DNA of 64,000 bases, taken from positions 1 through 64,000 of the forward strand of contig NZ_SJPA01000004.1 of assembly GCF_004332115.1 (NCBI RefSeq), read 5' to 3'. The notes under the pieces are model-generated. The model made no database searches and was not told where the DNA came from. It saw nothing but the letters and a program-made list of their open reading frames with translations. The stretch is from Chlorobium sp. N1 (lineage in GTDB: Bacteria > Bacteroidota > Chlorobiia > Chlorobiales > Chlorobiaceae). Made by a program: the position numbers and the translations under genes. This document shows positions 53,231 through 62,780 of this stretch, piece after piece. How positions within the stretch are numbered: position 1 is the first letter of the stretch; every line of letters starts with the position of its first letter.

Positions 53231-55627
53231 GTGAAGAAGAAAACGGAGAACGCAAAGAGAGGGCCGAAGAAGCCCGGAAACGGAAAGCTCGGCCGCGAGA
53301 TCGGAGGGCTTGCGCTGATGCTTCTGGCCCTCTTCCTCGCCGGTTCGACCCTTACCTTCCATCCCGCCGACCAGGCGGTCTATAGGGGGCTGGCATGGTA
53401 CGACCTTACCGGCCCGGCCGCACGCGAGGCGGTTTCCAGGATCCATACTCCCTTCGGGATGCTCGGCGCCAGGACCGGTTCGTTCTTCGTCCGCTCTTTC
53501 CTCGGCTTCCCCTCGGTGCTGCTTTTTTCGGCCGTCTTCTTCTGGGGGCTTTCGCTCTTCCGCTCCCGGAGCCTGAAGCCGGCCCTGCTCTTCTTCCTCT
53601 ACAGCGTCCTCGTCTCGCTCGACCTCTCCGCCATGGGCGGACTGACCGCCTTCGCCTTCAGCGACCTGCTTGCCGGAAGCATCGGCAGGATGCTGGCCGA
53701 GCTCCTCTCGACCCTTCTCGGCGCCGCCGGCGCCTGGGCTCTCCTCCTGGCGGTCGGCGCCGTTCCGTCGTACTATCTCGGTCGCACCGTCCTTGCCCGC
53801 ATGCCGGAGGGATCCCTGCCGGAGGTGCGTTCCCCCTCCCGCATGCTCGAGCGTATCGGCCGGGTGTTCGGAGCGCTCCGCAAAAAAAAAGCCGTTGACC
53901 CCCAGCCGGAGCTGAAGCCCGACGTTCCTTTCGCCGGGGCCGCCCGTTCCGCCGCTCTCAGTTCCCTCGCCGCGCCGCCCCATGCTCCCGGGCCGTCCGC
54001 CGCGCCGCCTTCCGTCGCACCCGCTCCGAAGGAAGGGGACGACGACGGTGTGCCGCTCGTCGTGCACGAGGGGGTCCGTGAGGCCGGGGTCGGCCATGTC
54101 GACCGGCCGGGGAAGGAGCGCAACGGCTACCGCCGTCCCTCCCTCGACCTTCTCGAGAAGGGGCCGGAGGACGAGGGCGGCATCGACGAGGCGCACATGG
54201 CCGAAAGCAAGCGCCGCCTGCTCGAAAAGCTCTCCATCTACAAAATCGAGGTGGTGCGTATCGACGCCACCGTGGGGCCGAGGGTGACGCTCTTCGAAAT
54301 GGAGCTCGCCCCCGATGTGAAGGTCAGCCGCGTCACGGCGCTCGAAAACGACCTGGCCATGGCCCTTGCGGCCAGGGGTATCCGCATCATCGCGCCGATT
54401 CCCGGCAAGAACGCCGTCGGCGTCGAGATCCCCAACAGCCGCGCCGAGACCGTCATGCTGCGCAGCGTGCTGCAGGCCGAGAAGTTCAGGAACAGCGGCT
54501 GCACCCTGCCGATTGTGCTCGGCAAGACCATCGCCAACGAGGTATGGATCGACGATTTGACCGCCATGCCGCACCTGCTCATCGCCGGTGCCACCGGTTC
54601 GGGCAAGTCGGTCGGCATCAACGTCATCCTCTCGAGCCTCCTCTACTCCTGCACCCCCGACAAGGTGAAGTTCGTCCTCGTCGATCCGAAGCGGGTGGAG
54701 CTCTTCCACTACCAGCATATCAAGGAGCACTTCCTGCTCCGCTTTCCCGGCTTCGACGAGAGGATCGTCACCGATCCGCCGAAGGCGGTGGAGGCCCTCC
54801 GGAGCGTCGTCAAGGAGATGGAGCTGCGCTATATCCGCCTCGAGCAGGCCGGGGTGCGCAACATCAAGGACTACAACGCAAGCGTGCCGGAGGGGGAGAA
54901 GTCCATGTACTACATCGTCGTCGTCATCGACGAGCTCGCCGATCTCATGATCACGGCCGGCCGCGACGTCGAGGAGCCCATCACGCGCCTGGCCCAGCTG
55001 GCCCGCGCGGTCGGCATCCACCTGATCGTGGCGACACAGCGCCCTTCGGTCGATGTCATCACCGGCATCATCAAGGCCAACTTCCCCTCCCGCATCGCCT
55101 TCCAGGTGGCCAGCAAGGTGGACTCCCGCACCATCCTCGACTGTTCGGGCGCGGAACAGCTGCTCGGCGACGGCGACATGCTCTACCAGCCCGCCTCCAT
55201 GCCGAGGCCGGTCAGGCTCCAGGGCCCCTACGTCTCATCGCACGAGGTCGAGGCGGTGACCCGCTTCATCGCCGGCCAGCCGCTGCTCACGGAGGACGGC
55301 GACGTCCTTCTTCCGAAGGGCGATCCCGGACGGCGCGGGGCTCAGGATTACGGGACCGGAGGGCAGTCGTCCGGCGGTTCCGACGAGGGCAAGGATCCGG
55401 CCTTCGACGATGCGGCCCGCCTCGTCGTCATGAGCCAGCAGGGCAGCACCTCGCTGCTGCAGCGGCGCCTGCGGCTCGGCTTCGCCCGCGCCGGGCGCGT
55501 CATGGACCAGCTGGAGGATGCCGGCATCGTCGGGCCGCAGGACGGAAGCCGCGCGCGCGACGTCCTGATTTCCGACCTGTCGGAACTCGAGGTACGGCTG
55601 AACGCTCCTCCTGAAGAGGACTACTGA
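53231..55627 (+). CDS. ftsK: DNA translocase FtsK
   Basis: Septal DNA pump that clears chromosome ends during division. The 798-residue protein starts at GTG 53231. It has four membrane helices in the first 200 residues (GLALMLLALFLAGSTLTF, GFPSVLLFSAVFFWGLSLF and others), a Pro/Ala-rich linker, then the RecA-like motor with Walker A LLIAGATGSGKSVGINVILS and Walker B YYIVVVIDELADLMITAG. The C-terminal gamma winged helix that reads KOPS is present (LVVMSQQGSTSLLQRRLRLG). A run of nine A (53882-53890) lies in the linker and encodes lysines. Confidence 0.95.
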   Translation: MKKKTENAKRGPKKPGNGKLGREIGGLALMLLALFLAGSTLTFHPADQAVYRGLAWYDLTGPAAREAVSRIHTPFGMLGARTGSFFVRSFLGFPSVLLFSAVFFWGLSLFRSRSLKPALLFFLYSVLVSLDLSAMGGLTAFAFSDLLAGSIGRMLAELLSTLLGAAGAWALLLAVGAVPSYYLGRTVLARMPEGSLPEVRSPSRMLERIGRVFGALRKKKAVDPQPELKPDVPFAGAARSAALSSLAAPPHAPGPSAAPPSVAPAPKEGDDDGVPLVVHEGVREAGVGHVDRPGKERNGYRRPSLDLLEKGPEDEGGIDEAHMAESKRRLLEKLSIYKIEVVRIDATVGPRVTLFEMELAPDVKVSRVTALENDLAMALAARGIRIIAPIPGKNAVGVEIPNSRAETVMLRSVLQAEKFRNSGCTLPIVLGKTIANEVWIDDLTAMPHLLIAGATGSGKSVGINVILSSLLYSCTPDKVKFVLVDPKRVELFHYQHIKEHFLLRFPGFDERIVTDPPKAVEALRSVVKEMELRYIRLEQAGVRNIKDYNASVPEGEKSMYYIVVVIDELADLMITAGRDVEEPITRLAQLARAVGIHLIVATQRPSVDVITGIIKANFPSRIAFQVASKVDSRTILDCSGAEQLLGDGDMLYQPASMPRPVRLQGPYVSSHEVEAVTRFIAGQPLLTEDGDVLLPKGDPGRRGAQDYGTGGQSSGGSDEGKDPAFDDAARLVVMSQQGSTSLLQRRLRLGFARAGRVMDQLEDAGIVGPQDGSRARDVLISDLSELEVRLNAPPEEDY

Positions 55628-55730
55628 AAAGGGTCGTAAGAGGGGAGATGAAGGCCGGCGCCCGGGCCGGAGGGGAGTGCGGGATCGGTTCCCGGACCGC
55701 AGGGGCCCGGGTCGATTGACGGAGCGGGTC

Positions 55731-55985
55731 TCAGACGGATTCCACGCGGACGATTTCGGGGATGGCCTTCTTGATGGCCTGCTCCACGCCGGCGCGCAGC
55801 GTGAGGGTGCTCATCGGGCAGCTTCCGCATGCTCCGAGCAGCTTCACGTCGACGACCATGTCCTTGGTGATGCCGACAAGCTGGCAGTCCCCACCGTCGA
55901 CCTGAAGGTAGGGGCGTACGGTTTCAAGTGCGGCGATCACACGGTCGTAGAGTGCGTCGCTGTTCGGCAGGTAGTCTTTGCTCAT
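55731..55985 (-). CDS. NifU-like Fe-S scaffold (NFU domain)
   Basis: An 84-residue NFU-domain protein that carries a 4Fe-4S cluster between two subunits and passes it to target proteins. The CxxC is in LLGACGSCPMSTLTLRAGVE and the preceding DALYDRVIAALETVRPYLQV matches the family. It lies 101 bp downstream of mrp on the minus strand; both serve Fe-S assembly, so they probably work together. Confidence 0.93.
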   Translation of the reverse strand: MSKDYLPNSDALYDRVIAALETVRPYLQVDGGDCQLVGITKDMVVDVKLLGACGSCPMSTLTLRAGVEQAIKKAIPEIVRVESV

Positions 55986-56086
55986 GGCTTACATCGTTAG
56001 TAATTAGGAAATACAGGTGAAGCTCCCTCTGGGGATCAGTGACAATATCAGCCCCGATCCCCAAAAAAACAACTCAAAACCGATCC

Positions 56087-57262
56087 TTAGTTCCCGCATC
56101 CGCACCCGCTGCCGCATCCGTGGCCGCGTTCTTCCCCTCCGCACGAGGCGTTGGCGATGGATACCCTGCGGGCCGCTTCCATGGCGGCCGCCTTCAGCGC
56201 TTTTGCCGAGGCGGAGTCCTGACGGCCGATGACGCAGGGGGTACCGCTGTCGCCGCACTCTCCCACGCCGCTCTCGATCGGTACGGCGCCGAGGAACGAG
56301 AGCCCCTGGGCCTTGGCGAACCGTTCACCGCCCTTCCGGCCGAAGATGAAGTCCTTCGATCCGTCCGGGAGTTCGTACCAGCTCATGTTCTCGATGAGCC
56401 CGAGGATCGGGACCTGCACCTTGGCGAACATGCTGACCGCCTTGGAAACGTCGGCAAGCGCCACCTCCTGCGGGGTGGTGACGATGACCGCTCCGGTGAC
56501 GGGGATGGTCTGGACCAGGGTCAGCTGGATGTCTCCGGTGCCGGGAGGAAGGTCGAAGACCAGGTAGTCGAGTTCGCCCCAGTCCACGTCGGTGATGAAC
56601 TGCTTGATGGCGCTCGAGGCCATGGGGCCGCGCCAGATGACGGCCTGGTCGGTCTCGATGAGGAAGCCGATCGACATCAGCTTCACCCCGTACTTTTCGA
56701 GCGGCTGGATCTTCTTGCCCTCCATGACGGGTTTCTCGCTGTGGAGCCCGAACATGGTCGGGATGCTGGGGCCGTAAAGGTCGGCGTCGATGAGGCCGAC
56801 CTTCGCTCCGCTTTCGGCGAGGCTGACGGCGAGGTTGACGGCGACGGTGGATTTGCCGACCCCGCCCTTGCCGGAGGCGACGGCGATGATGTTCTTCACG
56901 CCGGGGAGCGGTTTGTCATGGGCGCCGCACCCTTCTCCCGAGCACTCGTGCCCTTCGCCGTGTGCGTGTCCGTCGCCCTGCTGGTGGCCATGGCTGCAGC
57001 CGGTGGTGACCTGGGCTTCCATCGTGACGCTGACGGCGCCGACCTCCGGTACCTCGCGCCTGACGGCCTCGATGCAGGCCTGTTTGATCTCCTCCTTCAG
57101 GGGGCATGCCGGCGTTGTGAGCACCACCGTGAAGGAGACGTCGCCCTCGGGGGTGAGGGAGACGTTCCGGATCATGCCGAGGGTGACGAGGTCCTTCTTG
57201 AGGTCGGGCTCCTGGACCGTGGAGAGTGCCCGGAGTATCTGCTGCTGGTCTATTGCGGCCAT
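56087..57262 (-). CDS. mrp: Mrp/ApbC-type Fe-S cluster carrier ATPase
   Basis: A 391-residue P-loop ATPase that delivers Fe-S clusters. ATG 57262 (MAAIDQQQILRALSTVQEPD) opens a MIP18/DUF59 domain with TVVLTTPACPLKEEIKQACI. A His/Gly-rich linker follows (CSHGHQQGDGHAHGEGHECS), then the ATPase with the deviant Walker A IIAVASGKGGVGKSTVAVNL, and DYLVFDLPPGTGDIQLTLVQ. The C-terminal end is unusually Cys-rich (ERGHGCGSGCGCGN); with the His/Cys linker it may hold extra metal. The open frame upstream of the ATG is not coding. Confidence 0.92.
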   Translation of the reverse strand: MAAIDQQQILRALSTVQEPDLKKDLVTLGMIRNVSLTPEGDVSFTVVLTTPACPLKEEIKQACIEAVRREVPEVGAVSVTMEAQVTTGCSHGHQQGDGHAHGEGHECSGEGCGAHDKPLPGVKNIIAVASGKGGVGKSTVAVNLAVSLAESGAKVGLIDADLYGPSIPTMFGLHSEKPVMEGKKIQPLEKYGVKLMSIGFLIETDQAVIWRGPMASSAIKQFITDVDWGELDYLVFDLPPGTGDIQLTLVQTIPVTGAVIVTTPQEVALADVSKAVSMFAKVQVPILGLIENMSWYELPDGSKDFIFGRKGGERFAKAQGLSFLGAVPIESGVGECGDSGTPCVIGRQDSASAKALKAAAMEAARRVSIANASCGGEERGHGCGSGCGCGN

Positions 57263-57296
57263 GGTGTTCTGGTCTGGGTTGAGTGTTTGGCGAGCC

Positions 57297-58607
57297 CTAC
57301 TTCTGCATGAAGCGGAGCGAGATGGCGACTCCCTCGAGCTTGAACTGCTCGCGCAGCCGGTTCTCGAGGAACTTGCGGAAATTGTTCTGGACAAGCTCCG
57401 GATTATTGCAGAAAAATGCAAATACCGGCCAGGGGGCCTCGATCTGGGTCATGTACTTGATCTTCAGCTCCTTGCCCGTGCGGGTGGTGGGACGGTTGGC
57501 CGCAAGCGCCTCTTCGAGGAAGCGGTTGAGGGCGCTCGTCGGGATCCTGCGCGAGCGGTTCTCACTGATCTCCTTTGCCGTGTCGATGGCCCGGTAAAGG
57601 TTCTTTTTCGTGAGGGCCGAGGTGAAGATGACCGGGATGTAGGAGAGGTTGCCCATGTGGCTGCGGAGCGTATCCTCGTAGATCTTGCTCGTCTTGGAGT
57701 CCTTTTCTATGAGATCCCACTTGTTGACGAGCAGCAGCACGCCACGCTTGCGCTCGACGGCGAGGTTGATGATCTTCAGGTCCTGCTTCTCGATGCCCGG
57801 AGCGGCGTCGAGCATGACGATGGCCACTTCGCAGCGCTCGATGGCCCGCTCGCTGCGCAGCGAGCTGTAATATTCTATGCCGGCGCTGATTTTGGTGCGC
57901 TTGCGCAGGCCCGCCGTGTCGATGAGCAGGAACTCCTGCTGGTTGCGGGTGAAGCGGGTGTCGATGGCGTCGCGCGTGGTGCCGGGGATGTCGGAGACGA
58001 TCTGGCGGTTCTCGCCCATGAGGGCGTTGACGAAGCTCGACTTGCCGACGTTCGGTCGCCCGATGACGGCAAGGAGTACGGCGCCGTCCTCCTCCGCGGG
58101 GGCGTCGGACTCCGGGAAGGAGAGCAGGATGGCGTCGAGCAGGTCGGCCACGCCGCTGCCGTCGCGCGCCGAGATGGGCCAGGGCTCGGTGAAGCCGGTG
58201 CTGACGAAGGAGGCCGCCTCGATCGCCAGCTGCGGCGACTCCGCTTTGTTGGCTGCCAGGAAGATCGGCTTGTGGGAGAACTCCCGGCGGAGGATCTTTG
58301 CGAGCTCCAGGTCTTCGTAGGAAAGGCCGGAGCGCACGTCGGTGACGAAGACGATGATGTCGGCGTCACGGATGGCCATCATGGTCTGCTCGAGCATGGC
58401 CGAGCTGATGACGCCGTCCTCGGGAGCGTATCCTCCGGTATCCATCAGGCGGAAGTCGCGGCCCTGCCAGTGCCCGTCGGCGATGTGGCGGTCGCGCGTC
58501 ACGCCGGGCGTGGGGGCGACGATGGCGGCCTTCTCGCGGAGGATTCGGTTGAAGAGGGTTGATTTGCCGACGTTCGGCCGGCCGACGAGTGCTATAAGGG
58601 GCTTCAT
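57297..58607 (-). CDS. der: Ribosome-assembly GTPase Der (EngA)
   Basis: A 436-residue protein with two tandem GTPase domains and a C-terminal KH-like domain, needed for 50S ribosome maturation. Both G1 loops are clear: [20 protein letters not shown] at the N-terminus and [20 protein letters not shown] near residue 180. [20 protein letters not shown] and [15 protein letters not shown] are in the second domain; the tail [20 protein letters not shown] is typical. It starts 144 bp from rplM in divergent orientation. Confidence 0.97.
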   Translation of the reverse strand: MKPLIALVGRPNVGKSTLFNRILREKAAIVAPTPGVTRDRHIADGHWQGRDFRLMDTGGYAPEDGVISSAMLEQTMMAIRDADIIVFVTDVRSGLSYEDLELAKILRREFSHKPIFLAANKAESPQLAIEAASFVSTGFTEPWPISARDGSGVADLLDAILLSFPESDAPAEEDGAVLLAVIGRPNVGKSSFVNALMGENRQIVSDIPGTTRDAIDTRFTRNQQEFLLIDTAGLRKRTKISAGIEYYSSLRSERAIERCEVAIVMLDAAPGIEKQDLKIINLAVERKRGVLLLVNKWDLIEKDSKTSKIYEDTLRSHMGNLSYIPVIFTSALTKKNLYRAIDTAKEISENRSRRIPTSALNRFLEEALAANRPTTRTGKELKIKYMTQIEAPWPVFAFFCNNPELVQNNFRKFLENRLREQFKLEGVAISLRFMQK

Positions 58608-58751
58608 CTCGGGCTTGCAGCTGTTGGGTTCGTCCCCTTTGGAGTCCTGCTGAAAAGGGCGACGGTATAATTTGTAGAATTAAGTGAAATAATTTACATT
58701 GCTAAACTTTATTTTTCGGAAAAGTCCTGTTAAAACCATTGTACACACAGC
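58608..58751. promoter_or_regulatory. Divergent der / rplM promoter region
   Basis: A 144-bp spacer between divergent genes, with an AT-rich core at 58670-58740 (gtagaattaagtgaaataat, gctaaactttatttttcgg). It must hold promoters both ways, but I cannot pick convincing -35/-10 pairs. It may also contain the L13 leader. Confidence 0.5.
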
Positions 58752-59201
58752 ATGAGCAAGACGCTTAGTTTTAAAACATATTCGGCCAAACCCGCCGATG
58801 TCGAACGGAAGTGGTATGTCATAGATGCGGAAGGCCAGGTTCTGGGCAGGATGGCCGCAGAGATCGCCAGGGTCCTTCGCGGCAAGCACAAACCGCAGTT
58901 CACCCCGCACGTCGATACCGGCGACTTCATCGTGGTGACCAACGCGGAGAAGGTTGCCCTCAGCGGAAAGAAGTCGGAGCTGAAGACCTACTTCTCGCAC
59001 TCGCACTACCCGGGCGGCGTCAGGGTCGACTCCGTCAGGGACCTTCTCAGGAAGAAGCCCGAGAAGATCATCGAGCACGCCGTCTGGGGCATGCTTCCGC
59101 ACAACAATCTCGGCCGCCAGCTTTTCAAGAAGCTGAAGGTCTACGCCGGCGCCCAGCATCCGCACGAGGCCCAGGCTCCGACTGAAATGAAAATACACTA
59201 A
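58752..59201 (+). CDS. rplM: 50S ribosomal protein L13
   Basis: Early-assembling large-subunit protein of 149 residues. The family strings are [58 protein letters not shown] and [20 protein letters not shown], ending in [14 protein letters not shown]. It is the first gene of the classic rplM-rpsI pair; rpsI begins 21 bp later. Confidence 0.98.
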   Translation: MSKTLSFKTYSAKPADVERKWYVIDAEGQVLGRMAAEIARVLRGKHKPQFTPHVDTGDFIVVTNAEKVALSGKKSELKTYFSHSHYPGGVRVDSVRDLLRKKPEKIIEHAVWGMLPHNNLGRQLFKKLKVYAGAQHPHEAQAPTEMKIH

Positions 59202-59222
59202 ACAAATAAAGCTCCAGAGCGA

Positions 59223-59612
59223 ATGAAAGAGGTTATCGATACCGTAGGACGCCGCAAAACCTCGGTTGCGCGCGTGTTCATGACCACCGGCAAGGGCCGC
59301 GTCGTCATCAACAAGCTGCCGGCCGAAGAGTATTTCAGGGATGAGGTCAAGCGCATGCATGCACTGCGTCCGCTGGCGCTGACCGAGAGGACCGAGGATT
59401 TCGACATCAAGGTCAACGTCAAGGGCGGCGGCCTCAGCGGTCAGTCCGGTGCGGTCAGCCTCGCCATCGCACGCGCCATCACCGAGTTCGACGAGTCGGC
59501 TCGCGCCGTCCTCAAGCAGGAGCGCCTCCTCACCCGCGATCCCCGCATGGTCGAGCGCAAGAAGTTCGGCCGCAAGAAGGCGCGCAAGAGCTTCCAGTTC
59601 TCAAAGCGCTGA
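59223..59612 (+). CDS. rpsI: 30S ribosomal protein S9
   Basis: A 129-residue small-subunit protein. [39 protein letters not shown] and the basic C-terminal tail [20 protein letters not shown] ending KR, which reaches the tRNA in the P site, are all present. It forms an operon with rplM. Confidence 0.98.
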   Translation: MKEVIDTVGRRKTSVARVFMTTGKGRVVINKLPAEEYFRDEVKRMHALRPLALTERTEDFDIKVNVKGGGLSGQSGAVSLAIARAITEFDESARAVLKQERLLTRDPRMVERKKFGRKKARKSFQFSKR

Positions 59613-59657
59613 TTTTCCGTACAGCTTTTTTTCGTACAACATCCCACATGCCGCGCC

Positions 59658-59680
59658 GTTCCGGGGTCCTTCCCCGGAAC
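59658..59680 (+). promoter_or_regulatory. Perfect hairpin in the rpsI-rpsB spacer
   Basis: The arms gttccgggg and ccccggaac (9 bp, no mismatch) enclose tcctt. No T-run follows, so it is not an ordinary terminator. It sits in the 160-bp leader of rpsB and could be part of an S2 autoregulatory structure. Confidence 0.45.
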
Positions 59681-59772
59681 AGCGCATCCCGGCGGTGTCC
59701 GGCGCCTCGGCGGCGGATTCCGGAGTGCGGGTGCGGCAGAGGCAACAACTAAACACATAAGGACACATTCAC

Positions 59773-60534
59773 ATGTCACACTTTCAGCTTGAAGAGATGC
59801 TCCGCGCAGGAGTCCACTTCGGTCACCTCGCCCGCCGCTGGTCGCCGAAAATGAAGCCGTACATCTTCATGGAGAAGAACGGCGTGCACATCATCGACCT
59901 CCAGAAGACGCTCGTCATGGCCGACAACGCGCTCAACGCGCTCGACGCCATCGCCCAGACCGGCCGGGAGATCATGTTCGTCGGCACCAAGAAGCAGGCC
60001 AAGCAGATCATCTCGGCCGAGGCTTCGCGCGCCGGCATGCCCTACGTCTGCGAGCGCTGGCTCGGCGGCATGCTCACCAACTTCTCCACCATCCGCCAGA
60101 GCATCAGGCGCATGAACGCCATCGAGCGCATGGAGACGGACGGCACCTTCGACATGATCACCAAGAAAGAGCGGCTCATGCTCGCCCGCGAGCGCGAGAA
60201 GCTCATGCGGATCCTCGGCGGCATCTCCACGATGACCCGCCTTCCGGCAGCCCTCTTCATCGTCGACATCAAAAAAGAGCACATCGCCATCAAGGAGGCC
60301 CGTTCGCTCGGCATCCCGATCTTCGCGATGGTCGACACCAACTGCGATCCCGAGCAGGTTGACTACGTCATTCCCGCCAACGACGACGCGATCCGTTCCA
60401 TCCAGCTGATGGTCAAGGCCGTGGCCGACACCATCGTCAACGCCCGTGCCATGAAGGTCGAGCAGGAAGTGCTCGCCCAGATGGACGAGCCTGCGGCCGA
60501 GGGTGGAGAGGAAGGCGAAGCCTCCGCAGAGTAA
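59773..60534 (+). CDS. rpsB: 30S ribosomal protein S2
   Basis: A 253-residue protein with the S2 signatures [78 protein letters not shown] and [20 protein letters not shown]. The C-terminal tail is acidic ([15 protein letters not shown]). tsf follows after 44 bp, the widespread rpsB-tsf pair. Confidence 0.98.
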   Translation: MSHFQLEEMLRAGVHFGHLARRWSPKMKPYIFMEKNGVHIIDLQKTLVMADNALNALDAIAQTGREIMFVGTKKQAKQIISAEASRAGMPYVCERWLGGMLTNFSTIRQSIRRMNAIERMETDGTFDMITKKERLMLAREREKLMRILGGISTMTRLPAALFIVDIKKEHIAIKEARSLGIPIFAMVDTNCDPEQVDYVIPANDDAIRSIQLMVKAVADTIVNARAMKVEQEVLAQMDEPAAEGGEEGEASAE

Positions 60535-60578
60535 GAAGTACATCAATAGAAATACATACAAGACAACAGCCTAGATAC

Positions 60579-61445
60579 ATGAGCCAGATATCAGCAAAGG
60601 ACGTAAAGGATCTCCGCGACACGACCGGCGTCGGCATGATGGACTGCAAGAAGGCCCTCGAGGAGACCGGCGGCGACATGCAGAAGGCCATCGAATACCT
60701 CCGCAAGAAGGGAGCAGCCCTTGCCGCCAAGCGCGCCGAGAAAGATGCCAGCGAAGGCATGGTCTGCATCAGGGTGTCGGATGATTCCAGATCCGCCGTC
60801 ATTCTCGAACTCAACTGCGAGACCGATTTCGTGGCCCGCGGCGAGGTCTTCACCGGCTTTGCCGGTGCCCTGGTCGAGCTGGCCCTCCAGAACCGCGTCG
60901 CTTCGCCCGAAGCGCTCCTCAAGCTCACGATGCCCGAGGCACAGGGCGGTGAGGTGGTCGACGACGCCATCAAGACCATGACCGGCAAGCTCGGCGAGAA
61001 GATCGAAGTCAGGCGCCTCGTTTTCTGCGACGCCTCGGACGGGCTCGTCGAGAGCTACGTGCATCCCGGATCCCAGCTCGGCACCATCATCCATGTGGCG
61101 ACCGACAAGCCCTCCGAGGTCGCACCCCTCGCCCGGGACCTCGCCATGCAGGTGGCCGCGGCCGCTCCGATCGAGGTCGACCGTTCCGCCGTGCCGCAGG
61201 AGCTCGTAGCCAAGGAGTCCGAGATCTACCGCCAGCAGGCGCTCGCCCAGGGCAAGAAGGAGGAGTTCGTCGACAAGATCGTCACAGGCCGCCTCGACAA
61301 GTACTACCAGGAGGTGGTGCTGCTTGAGCAGGCCTTCATCAAGTCGAACAATACGAAAGTCTCCGACGTGCTCGCCGAGTTCCAGAAGCAGCACCAGGCT
61401 GCTGTGGAGGTAAAGGAATTTGTCCGCTACCAGCTCGGTGCATGA
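60579..61445 (+). CDS. tsf: Elongation factor Ts
   Basis: Guanine-nucleotide exchange factor for EF-Tu, 288 residues. The N-terminal UBA-like part [20 protein letters not shown] and the core [20 protein letters not shown] are typical, as is the C-terminal [21 protein letters not shown] clear terminator ends the rpsB-tsf unit before pyrH. Confidence 0.98.
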   Translation: MSQISAKDVKDLRDTTGVGMMDCKKALEETGGDMQKAIEYLRKKGAALAAKRAEKDASEGMVCIRVSDDSRSAVILELNCETDFVARGEVFTGFAGALVELALQNRVASPEALLKLTMPEAQGGEVVDDAIKTMTGKLGEKIEVRRLVFCDASDGLVESYVHPGSQLGTIIHVATDKPSEVAPLARDLAMQVAAAAPIEVDRSAVPQELVAKESEIYRQQALAQGKKEEFVDKIVTGRLDKYYQEVVLLEQAFIKSNNTKVSDVLAEFQKQHQAAVEVKEFVRYQLGA

Positions 61446-61455
61446 ACCGACAGTG

Positions 61456-61482
61456 AAAAGCCTCGTTTGACGAGGCTTTTTT
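61456..61482 (+). terminator. Rho-independent terminator after tsf
   Basis: Perfect 10-bp stem aaaagcctcg/cgaggctttt around tttga, followed by further T, 10 bp after the tsf stop. Confidence 0.92.
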
Positions 61483-61560
61483 ATTGCCCGTTTTTTTATG
61501 CAGATTTAATGAAGTCGGCTTTCTTCAGGTTTGCCCTCTAACCCACTCTCCCGGAGGATA

Positions 61561-62274
61561 ATGACCATGCAATACAGACGCGTCCTGCTGAAACTGAGCG
61601 GCGAGGCTCTGGCAGGTGAAGACGGATACGGCATCAACGCCGAAATGCTCGAGCGGTATGCCGAAGAGGTGAAGGAGGCCCGCGACATGGGCGCTGAAGT
61701 CGCCCTCGTCATCGGCGGCGGCAACATCTTCCGCGGCGTCTCGGATGCGGCGAAGAACATGGACCGTGTCCAGGCCGACTACATGGGCATGCTGGCCACC
61801 GTCATCAACTCCATCGCCTTCCAGGATGCCCTCGAGCGCGCCGGCGTCTATACCCGCCTCCAGACCGCCATCAAGATGGAGCAGATGGCCGAACCCTTCA
61901 TCCGCCGCCGTGCGATCCGCCACCTTGAGAAGGGACGGGTGGTCATTTTCGGCGCCGGAACCGGCAATCCCTATTTCACGACCGATACGGCCGCTTCGCT
62001 GCGCGCCATAGAAATAGAGGCGGACGTCATTGTCAAGGGCACGCGCGTCGACGGCATCTACGACTCCGATCCTGAAAAGAACCCCGCTGCGGAGTTCTTC
62101 CCGAAGATCTCCTACCTTGACGTCATCCGCAAGAATCTGCGCGTCATGGACATGACGGCCATCACGCTCTGCCGTGAGAACACCCTGCCGATCGTGGTGA
62201 TGAACATGAACGAGAAGGGCAACCTCACCCGCCTCATCAAGGGCGAGGAGGTCGGTTCTCTCGTTCACGCATAA
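61561..62274 (+). CDS. pyrH: Uridylate kinase
   Basis: Bacterial UMP kinase of the amino-acid-kinase fold, 237 residues, making UDP from [63 protein letters not shown] and [20 protein letters not shown] are all family signatures. The start ATG 61561 follows a ggagg at about 61551-61556; ATG 61567 is an alternative. It converges with recX and overlaps its end by 10 bp. Confidence 0.97.
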   Translation: MTMQYRRVLLKLSGEALAGEDGYGINAEMLERYAEEVKEARDMGAEVALVIGGGNIFRGVSDAAKNMDRVQADYMGMLATVINSIAFQDALERAGVYTRLQTAIKMEQMAEPFIRRRAIRHLEKGRVVIFGAGTGNPYFTTDTAASLRAIEIEADVIVKGTRVDGIYDSDPEKNPAAEFFPKISYLDVIRKNLRVMDMTAITLCRENTLPIVVMNMNEKGNLTRLIKGEEVGSLVHA

Positions 62275-62780
62275 CCTTCCCCGTTTTCCGTGAGGAGCTC
62301 ATTGAGCGCCTCACGGATCTCCTCCCACATGAACCCTCTTCCAGAGAGGAAGCGTATCAGCTTTTCCCTCTCCTTCGGTCCCGGAGCGGAGCCGAGCGTG
62401 CGGAGCTTTTTCTCCGCCGCCCGCAGGCAGGGCCCCTTGGCGTCGTAGTCGCGGAGCAGTTCGTCGACGAGGTCGCGCTCGAGCCCGTGCTTTTGCAGCT
62501 CCATTTGCAGTTTCAGCCGGCCGGCCGGTTTCTGGCGGCTGCGGCTCTGGAGAAATTCGAGGCCGAAGGCGCGGTCGTCGAGGAGGCCGAGCTTCATGAG
62601 CCGCTCGAGCGCACGTGCGGTGTGGGTTTCTTCGAATCCTTTTCTCTGGAGTTTCTCCCCGAGCTCCCGGCGGCTGTGGCTGCGGAGCCCGAGCAGCTTG
62701 AAGGCGTGCGCGAGGGCCTGTTCGGGGGTGCTTTGAAAGGAGGTACGGCCCTTCCTGCCGTCGTGCCGGCTAGCTGACAT
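62265..62780 (-). CDS. recX: RecA regulator RecX
   Basis: A 171-residue helical-repeat protein that binds and limits RecA filaments. It has the RecX pattern: [40 protein letters not shown] and a C-terminal [20 protein letters not shown]. The start overlaps the end of the radical SAM gene by 11 bp on the same strand, so it is co-translated with it, although the functions are unrelated. The 3' end overlaps pyrH in convergent orientation. Confidence 0.9.
   Translation of the reverse strand: MSASRHDGRKGRTSFQSTPEQALAHAFKLLGLRSHSRRELGEKLQRKGFEETHTARALERLMKLGLLDDRAFGLEFLQSRSRQKPAGRLKLQMELQKHGLERDLVDELLRDYDAKGPCLRAAEKKLRTLGSAPGPKEREKLIRFLSGRGFMWEEIREALNELLTENGEGYA

Noticed and set aside
56032-56070. 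Hairpin ggggatc...gatcccc followed by aaaaaaa as a terminator.
   Set aside because: The A-run is on the wrong side for plus-strand transcripts; on the minus strand the T-run precedes the stem. It lies between mrp and the NifU-like gene and may only be a spacer structure.
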